Assembly (NCBI GenBank): GCA_964622305.1
Contig: CAZUPR010000018.1
Location: 1-26,705 of the forward strand
Direction of reading: 5' to 3'
Source: SKKY01 sp964622305
GTDB lineage: Bacteria; Bacillota; Peptococcia; Peptococcales; SKKY01
Length of the DNA: 26,705 nucleotides
Shown here one piece after another: positions 21,479 through 26,705 of the stretch. The stretch's first letter is position 1; the number at the start of each line of letters is the position of its first letter. The translations under genes were made by a program, and so were the position numbers. The notes beneath the pieces are model-generated. The model was not told where the DNA came from and made no database searches. It was given only the letters and a program-made list of their open reading frames with translations.

Positions 21479-23401
21479 TTAACTAACAGTACTTTGACCA
21501 GAAGGGAATTCCTTGGTCAAAGATAAAACTTCTAAGTCAGAATTATCTGCCAGAGAGGCCGATAGAATCATACCCTGTGAAAGGATTCCTCTGATTTTAA
21601 CTGGCTTTAAATTGGCAACTAAAACAACTCTTTTGCCAACCAAATCTTCCGGCTTATAATATTGAGCGATACCAGAAACCACTGTTCTAATTTCCTGGCC
21701 CATTTCTACTTCGAATTTTAGCAGTTTATCTGCTTTTTCAACTTTCTCTGCCTTCAGAATTTTAACTATCCTTAAATCCAGTTTGTCAAAATCCTCGTAG
21801 GCAATTTCATCTTTAATTTGCAGGGGCTCTTCTTTTTCTTCTTCCTGGACTTCCTCAGCAAGATCCAGGCTGGCCAAATCAATTCTTGGGAAAAGTCCCT
21901 GACCTTTTTCTATCTGGCTGCCTGCCTGCAAACGTCCCCACACCCCAGCATCTTCCCAAGGATTATTGGCAAAATCATAGGGAATTTGTTGGGCAATCTT
22001 GGCAATTGTTTCAGGCATTACAGGTTTAACCATCAGACTGACTATGCGGATGGCTTCCATAAGATTATAAAGGACGGTTCCCAGTCTATCCTTGTCGCCC
22101 TCATTGCGGGCCAGAATCCAAGGAGTAGTTTCGTCAATATATTTATTGGCTCTGTTAACTATTTTCCAGATTTCTGTAAGACCATTGCTAAAGTCCAGCT
22201 TATCAAAATAATCTGAAGTCTTTTCGTAAGCCTCTTTAGCTGTTTGCTCTAAATCTTTATCAATTTCTTCTATTTGAAGGGGAGCAGGGAGCTTGCCTGC
22301 AAAATATTTATTTACCATGGCCACAGTTCTCGAAACCAGGTTGCCATAGTCATTGGCTAAATCGACATTATATCTGTTTATAAGAGCTTCCTCTGAATAG
22401 TGACCATCCTGACCTGCCGGAATCTCCCTTAAGAGGAAATAACGAATTACATCCGAACCATATTTTTCTATTAGAAGAGATGGATCAACCACATTGCCCT
22501 TGGATTTTGACATTTTACCACTATCAAGAAGCAACCAGCCGTGTCCATAAACCTTTTCTGGCAACTCAAGCCCAGCAGCCATAAGGATAATTGGCCAGAT
22601 GATGGTGTGGAAACGAACGATATCTTTGCCCACCAGGTGGATGTTGGCTGGCCAGAATTTATCAAAAAGTTCGTGATTTTCACGGCCGTAACCCAGGGCG
22701 GAAATATAGTTGGTCAGTGCATCAAACCAGACATAGATTACGTGACCTTCTTCTATGGGAACTGGAATCCCCCACTGAAAGGTAGTTCTGGAAACACAAA
22801 GATCTTCCAGGCCTTGTTTGATAAAGTTAACCATTTCATTTCTTCTGGATGTTGGCTGAATAAAATCCGGGTTGGCTTCTATGTGAGCTAAAAGACGGTC
22901 AGCGTATTTAGACATATTAAAGAAATAACTTTCTTCTTTAATTGTTTCTACATCGCGGCCGCAATCAGGGCATTTGCCGTCAACCAATTGCCTTTCTGTA
23001 AAAAAGGTTTCACAAGGGGTACAATATTTTCCCTCATAGACAGACTTATAGATATCGCCCTGGTCGTATATTTTTTTAAAAATGTAATGGACTGTCTCCT
23101 TGTGTTCCTGATCTGTTGTTCTGATAAAGGCATCGTATTCTATATCAAGTTTCTTCCAAAGATCTTTAAAGCCCGTTACGATATTATCGACATAAGCTTT
23201 AGTGGCCATATTGTTTTCTTTAGCGGTACGCTCAATTTTTTGGCCGTGTTCGTCAGATCCTGTAAGAAAATAGACATCATAGTCATTCATCTTTTTATAT
23301 CTGCTCATTGCATCTGCCATAACTGTAGTCAGTGCATGGCCTATATGGAGACTGGCACTGGGATAATAAATGGGGGTAGTAATATAGAATGTTTTTTTCA
23401 T
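21479..23401 (-). CDS. metG: Methionyl-tRNA synthetase with C-terminal tRNA-binding domain
   Basis: This 640-residue enzyme charges tRNA-Met. It has the class I signatures LHIGHALTT near residue 18 and GKMSKSKGN near 297. A zinc knuckle with two CxxC pairs (CTPC and CPDC) lies near 127-148. The anticodon-binding helical domain follows, and a C-terminal Trbp111-like OB-fold runs from about 540 (DFDKLDLRIVKI, VVSGIAQYY, LKPVKIRGILSQGMILSA). This layout is usual for Bacillota MetG/MetS. It starts 27 bases after rsmI and I see no T-box leader there, so it seems to be expressed with the operon. Confidence 0.96.
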   Translation of the reverse strand: MKKTFYITTPIYYPSASLHIGHALTTVMADAMSRYKKMNDYDVYFLTGSDEHGQKIERTAKENNMATKAYVDNIVTGFKDLWKKLDIEYDAFIRTTDQEHKETVHYIFKKIYDQGDIYKSVYEGKYCTPCETFFTERQLVDGKCPDCGRDVETIKEESYFFNMSKYADRLLAHIEANPDFIQPTSRRNEMVNFIKQGLEDLCVSRTTFQWGIPVPIEEGHVIYVWFDALTNYISALGYGRENHELFDKFWPANIHLVGKDIVRFHTIIWPIILMAAGLELPEKVYGHGWLLLDSGKMSKSKGNVVDPSLLIEKYGSDVIRYFLLREIPAGQDGHYSEEALINRYNVDLANDYGNLVSRTVAMVNKYFAGKLPAPLQIEEIDKDLEQTAKEAYEKTSDYFDKLDFSNGLTEIWKIVNRANKYIDETTPWILARNEGDKDRLGTVLYNLMEAIRIVSLMVKPVMPETIAKIAQQIPYDFANNPWEDAGVWGRLQAGSQIEKGQGLFPRIDLASLDLAEEVQEEEKEEPLQIKDEIAYEDFDKLDLRIVKILKAEKVEKADKLLKFEVEMGQEIRTVVSGIAQYYKPEDLVGKRVVLVANLKPVKIRGILSQGMILSASLADNSDLEVLSLTKEFPSGQSTVS

Positions 23402-23428
23402 CTTGATCTCTCCTGTAAGATATTTGTT

Positions 23429-24256
23429 TTATTTTATCATAAATTTCTTGTAAATATCATTCTTACTGTGGCCACTTACTTCAACTAATTTAGCCAGGGC
23501 ATCTTTTTTGCTATAACCCTCTTCCATGAGTTTGTGGAAAAGGGCTTCTAGCTCCTCTTGACTGTGCTTTTCTTTTTCCTTTTTTTCCTGACCCTCTATG
23601 ATTAAAACCATCTCGCCCTTAAGGCTTCTTTCTCTTGCTTGATTATAGATGTCCGCAGCCTTGCCCTTTAACATTTCTTCATAAATTTTAGAAATCTCCC
23701 GTACCAGGGCTAATTGCCTCTCAGGCATCTTTTGGGCCAAAACTTCCAGAGTCTTTTTTATTCTATGGGGCGATTCATAATAAATAACAGTTTTTTCTTC
23801 CTGGTCCAGCCAGGCCAAATCTTCATTTCTCTCTTTTTTATCCCTGGGGAAAAAACCGGCAAAAATAAAGCGCTGACTATCAAGCCCCGAATAAACCAGG
23901 GCTGTAGTAAAGGCTGATGGTCCGGGCAGAACCGTATAATCGATCTCCTCTTCCTGGCATCTAAGAATCAAATCCCTGCCAGGATCGTTTATTCCCGGCA
24001 TTCCCGCATCAGAAAGAAGGGCTGCTTTCTGACCAGACTTGAGTCTTGTAATAATTTTCTCTGCTGCTTCCTGCTTATTATGTTCATGATAAGAAAGAAG
24101 TTCTTTTTTTATCTCATAGTGATTTAAGAGTTTTCTGCTCTGTCTGGTATCTTCACAGGCTATAAAATCGACCTCCTGGAGAATTCTTAAAACTCTCAGG
24201 GTCATATCTTCCAGGTTGCCTATAGGGCTGGGACAGATATAAAGACTTTTACTCAT
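23429..24256 (-). CDS. rsmI: 16S rRNA ribose 2'-O-methyltransferase RsmI
   Basis: This 275-residue tetrapyrrole-methylase-fold protein methylates the ribose of C1402 (E. coli numbering) in 16S rRNA. The family pattern is clear: YICPSPIGNLEDMTLRVL, VDFIACEDTRQSRKLLNH, ALLSDAGMPGINDPG and VLPGPSAFTTALVYSGL. The C-terminal helical extension (YSKKDALAKLVE) is common in RsmI. Its start overlaps the upstream methyltransferase gene by 8 bases. It corresponds to yabC of B. subtilis. Confidence 0.95.
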   Translation of the reverse strand: MSKSLYICPSPIGNLEDMTLRVLRILQEVDFIACEDTRQSRKLLNHYEIKKELLSYHEHNKQEAAEKIITRLKSGQKAALLSDAGMPGINDPGRDLILRCQEEEIDYTVLPGPSAFTTALVYSGLDSQRFIFAGFFPRDKKERNEDLAWLDQEEKTVIYYESPHRIKKTLEVLAQKMPERQLALVREISKIYEEMLKGKAADIYNQARERSLKGEMVLIIEGQEKKEKEKHSQEELEALFHKLMEEGYSKKDALAKLVEVSGHSKNDIYKKFMIK

Positions 24257-24986
24257 AATAACTCTTCACCTCTTCTCTATAATTCCCCTCTCTGTCATAA
24301 ACAATCAAGGGAGCCATAATTTCAAGTTGTGGGTTTTTGCGCTTTACAGCCTGAGCCATAAAAAGCTTGGCCGGGATGTCCTCTTTACCGTAGATGAAAC
24401 GCAGGCGATTAATAGACAGACCTTCTTTTTCTAAATAGGCTTGGGCTTCAAATAGCCTGTGGCAACGATGAATAAAAATAAAGGCCCCCTTATCCTTAAG
24501 TGCAAAGGATCCTGCTTTAATTATAGCTGGCAAGTCAACTGCCACTTCATGCCTGGCCAGGGCCAGGTCCTTTTTCTTGCTTATTTTGCCCTCATCAAGG
24601 GCATAAAAGGGTGGATTGCAAATCACTAAGTCAAAGGAGGCTTTGTACTTCTCTGGCAGATTTTTTATATCTTCCACAAAAAATTCCAGGTTTGTCAGCT
24701 CGTTGATTTTGGCACTCCTTTGGGCCATATCTATATAATCAGCCTGGATATCAACCCCTGTAAAAGAGAGGTCTTTATCCTCATGTTTTTTTTGCAATAA
24801 AAAGGGGAGAATCCCTCCCCCCGTTCCTAAATCAAGCAGCCTGTCTTTTTCTTTGACAGAAGCAAAACCCGCCAAAAGAATAGGGTCCATGGAAAAACGA
24901 TAGCCCTCTTTCTTTTGCAAAATATGATATTTTAAAAGCCCCAATCTCTCCAGGAGCTCATCTGCTCTGATAAGGTCTGAATACAT
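24249..24986 (-). CDS. TrmN6-like tRNA adenine-N6 methyltransferase (YabB type)
   Basis: This 245-residue Rossmann-fold methyltransferase has the AdoMet loop LLDLGTGGGILPFLL near residue 48 and the amino-methyltransferase motif LVICNPPFYALDEG near 121. FSMDPILLAGF precedes the fold, as in the YabB/TrmN6 family, which methylates A37 N6 in tRNA-Val. Its place between ricT and rsmI is that of yabB in B. subtilis. The ATG at 24986 follows ricT by 20 bases. The exact tRNA target is inferred from the family. Confidence 0.88.
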   Translation of the reverse strand: MYSDLIRADELLERLGLLKYHILQKKEGYRFSMDPILLAGFASVKEKDRLLDLGTGGGILPFLLQKKHEDKDLSFTGVDIQADYIDMAQRSAKINELTNLEFFVEDIKNLPEKYKASFDLVICNPPFYALDEGKISKKKDLALARHEVAVDLPAIIKAGSFALKDKGAFIFIHRCHRLFEAQAYLEKEGLSINRLRFIYGKEDIPAKLFMAQAVKRKNPQLEIMAPLIVYDREGNYREEVKSYYE

Positions 24987-25006
24987 TTTTTCACCTTGAA
25001 TTTATA

Positions 25007-25735
25007 CTAGTCTTCCAGCTTCTTCAGCTCTTTCATATCTACGTCCTCTTCCTCTGCAGCCTTCTCAGCTCTTTGCTGACACTTTCTGTCGCATTCCTCA
25101 TAAAGATCATTTTCATATTTAAGGCAGCACATTAAGCGGCCACAGATACCAGATATTTTTGTTGGATTAAGCGAAAGCTGTTGCTGTTTAGCCATCTTAA
25201 TTGAAACAGGCGCAAAATCTGAGAGAAAACTGTGACAGCAAAGAACCCGTCCACAGGAAGCAATGCCCCCCAGCATCTTGGATTCATCCCTGACCCCAAT
25301 TTGCCTCAATTCAATTCTTGTGTGGTAGATAGCTGCTAAGTCCTTTACTAACTCCCTGAAATCAATTCTGCCTTCAGCTGTAAAATAAAAGATAATCTTG
25401 CCGCCATCAAAGGTATACTCAACATCAATAAGTTTCATGGGAAGCTCGTGTTGAAAAATCTTTTCCTTACAAGTTTTAAAGGCTAGTTTTTCATCTTCCT
25501 TATTTTTTTTATACTTAAGAGTATCCTCTTCGGAGGCTATGCGGATAACTTTTTTCAGGGGCTGAGATATTTCTTCTTTTTTAATTTCTCTGTTGCCATA
25601 GATAACATGGCCATACTCAACGCCTCTGGCAGTTTCCACGATGACTGAATCGCCATCCTCTATTTTGTATTTGTCAGGGTTAAAATAATAGACCTTCCCT
25701 GCTTGTTTAAATCTGACACCTATTACTGTCTGCAT
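25007..25735 (-). CDS. ricT: PSP1 family protein RicT (YaaT)
   Basis: This 242-residue PSP1-domain protein has an N-terminal IGVRFKQAGKVYYFNP and a PSP1 core with EDGDSVIVETARGVEYGHV. A cysteine-rich stretch follows (SCGRVLCCHSFLSDF, ICGRLMCCLKYENDLYEEC). In B. subtilis RicT joins RicA and RicF in the iron-sulfur Y-complex, which directs RNase Y to specific transcripts and affects sporulation, competence and biofilm; the cysteines here fit cluster binding. The tail is acidic. The gene follows holB by 11 bases. Confidence 0.94.
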   Translation of the reverse strand: MQTVIGVRFKQAGKVYYFNPDKYKIEDGDSVIVETARGVEYGHVIYGNREIKKEEISQPLKKVIRIASEEDTLKYKKNKEDEKLAFKTCKEKIFQHELPMKLIDVEYTFDGGKIIFYFTAEGRIDFRELVKDLAAIYHTRIELRQIGVRDESKMLGGIASCGRVLCCHSFLSDFAPVSIKMAKQQQLSLNPTKISGICGRLMCCLKYENDLYEECDRKCQQRAEKAAEEEDVDMKELKKLED

Positions 25736-25746
25736 ATATTTTTTCT

Positions 25747-26670
25747 CTATCCTTTCAATAGTAGTTTTGATTTTATTAAAAGCATTTCTCCCACTAAACG
25801 GGGATTTATATTTCTTAAGAGCATTTCTTGGGCTCTTATTATTTCCTCAATCAATTTTTTTCTTGCTTCCGGTTTATATAATCTATCTTCTTTTTCTAAG
25901 CTAAAAACAAAAAAATCTATAAATCTTAAAAGCTTGGTCTTGTCTCTTTCAAAAATCTTTGCCCTCTGCATAAGCTGGAAAAGATGAAGATTATCTTCCG
26001 CTGGAAAAAGCTCCTGAAAGTTCCTCAATTCTTCCAAAAAATCGCTATCCTTAAGCCAGCCCTCCAGTTTCCCAAAGGAACCTTGAGCATAAGAGAGCAG
26101 AAAATCCAGCTTATCTGAGTAAAGTTTATGGTCATCAGCCAGAATTCGCAAGTCTTCTTCAGAAAGAGCCTGAAAAGATATTCTCTGGACCCTGGATCTG
26201 ATTGTTGGCAAAAGCATATTTTCATTTGAAGTGATAAGGATAAAAATTGTTTTTTCTCCCGGCTCTTCAATTATCTTTAGCAGGCTGTTTGCAGCCTCTG
26301 CTCTTAACAACTGGCTATTATCTATTATGATAGCTTTATAATTACTGAGGTTACTTTTAAGACTCAATAAGGAAGCCATGTTTTTTACCTGCTCCAGTTT
26401 AATACTGCCTTCACTGTCTTCAATGATAAAAAGCTCGGGCTGTCGGCCTCCTTCTATGCGCAAACAGGAGGGACATTGCTGGCAAGAGAGGACTTCCCTT
26501 GTATCTGGATTCTCACAATTCAAATACTTAACCAGCTCAAGGGCTACTTTCTTTTTTCCAATCCCCTCTGGACCAGAAAAAAGAAGGGCATGGGGAATCC
26601 TCTTATTCCTTATCATACTTTTAATTTGCTCTATTTCTCCTGCATGGCCTTTTATATCTTTAAAAGACAT
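25747..26670 (-). CDS. holB: DNA polymerase III delta-prime subunit (HolB)
   Basis: This 307-residue AAA+ clamp-loader subunit helps load the sliding clamp. The N-terminal FKDIKGHAGEIEQIKSMI and HALLFSGPEGIGKKKVALEL (P-loop-like) are followed by a cysteine-rich zinc module (C52, then CQQCPSC near 62-68). LLKIIEEPGEKTIFILIT and the sensor SRVQRISF come next, then a C-terminal helical domain. It is the most upstream gene seen in the operon. The ATG at 26670 has AGGTG upstream; only 35 bases remain before the window edge, so its promoter is not visible. Confidence 0.94.
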   Translation of the reverse strand: MSFKDIKGHAGEIEQIKSMIRNKRIPHALLFSGPEGIGKKKVALELVKYLNCENPDTREVLSCQQCPSCLRIEGGRQPELFIIEDSEGSIKLEQVKNMASLLSLKSNLSNYKAIIIDNSQLLRAEAANSLLKIIEEPGEKTIFILITSNENMLLPTIRSRVQRISFQALSEEDLRILADDHKLYSDKLDFLLSYAQGSFGKLEGWLKDSDFLEELRNFQELFPAEDNLHLFQLMQRAKIFERDKTKLLRFIDFFVFSLEKEDRLYKPEARKKLIEEIIRAQEMLLRNINPRLVGEMLLIKSKLLLKG

Positions 26671-26705
26671 TCCTTCACCTACATATATTGGTCAAAAATA
26701 ATTCC

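Noticed and set aside
23402..23428. T-box leader of metG, or S-box before metH
   Set aside because: The gaps are too short and no T-box or SAM-riboswitch helices are visible.

Overview
The window is a stretch of chromosome from a motile, low-GC, anaerobic-type Bacillota, most like Clostridia or Halanaerobiales (an inference). Support comes from GGAGG-type ribosome binding sites, perfect sigma-A promoters, a Gram-positive flagellar cluster, cobalamin-dependent methionine synthesis split into separate proteins, a Bacillus-type glutamine synthetase, and a gene order matching the yaa/yab region of Bacillus subtilis. Nearly all genes lie on the minus strand. The one exception is the end of a cold-shock gene at the left edge. 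No prophage, insertion-sequence gene, CRISPR array, rRNA or tRNA was recognised.

Layout, left to right. 1-190: cold-shock protein tail, its terminator, and a perfect 50-bp palindrome. 191-2506: a polar amino-acid ABC uptake operon (binding protein, permease, ATPase) with a consensus promoter and an internal hairpin. 2507-2818: a non-coding region with eight DnaA-box-like 9-mers, all in one orientation, arranged as two copies of the same four-box module around an AT-rich tract. 2819-6145: a flagellar operon flaG-fliD-fliT-like-fliS-flgN-like behind a sigma-28 type promoter. 6171-9930: a three-gene MacB/FtsX-type ABC system in which a CARDB-like extracytoplasmic protein sits where MacA might be expected. 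10026-13982: metH, metF and a stand-alone MetH reactivation-domain protein. 14022-15653: a divergent relative of ATP-dependent PEP carboxykinase. 15690-18814: glnA, a GNAT acetyltransferase and a VanY-type peptidase. 18883-19306: veg with two tandem perfect sigma-A promoters. 19314-26670: holB-ricT-trmN6-like-rsmI-metG-tatD-rnmV-ksgA, transcribed right to left as a tight operon.

The housekeeping block covers replication (HolB), RNA maturation (RicT, RnmV), tRNA and rRNA methylation (TrmN6-like, RsmI, KsgA) and methionyl-tRNA charging (MetG). The methionine block makes the amino acid that MetG charges. The glutamine synthetase and the amino-acid importer serve nitrogen supply.

The most notable element is the duplicated DnaA-box module at 2613-2792. 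Its boxes and their spacing are identical between the copies, while the 21-nt spacer before the last box has diverged. It is probably a DnaA-binding regulatory or titration site, less likely an origin, because 24 kb of genes to its right would then run head-on to replication. Other points of interest are the divergent PEP carboxykinase relative, the CARDB/MacB exporter, the Cys-tailed MetH reactivation protein and the tandem veg promoters. Several start codons are corrected here (metH, glnA, the GNAT protein, rnmV).
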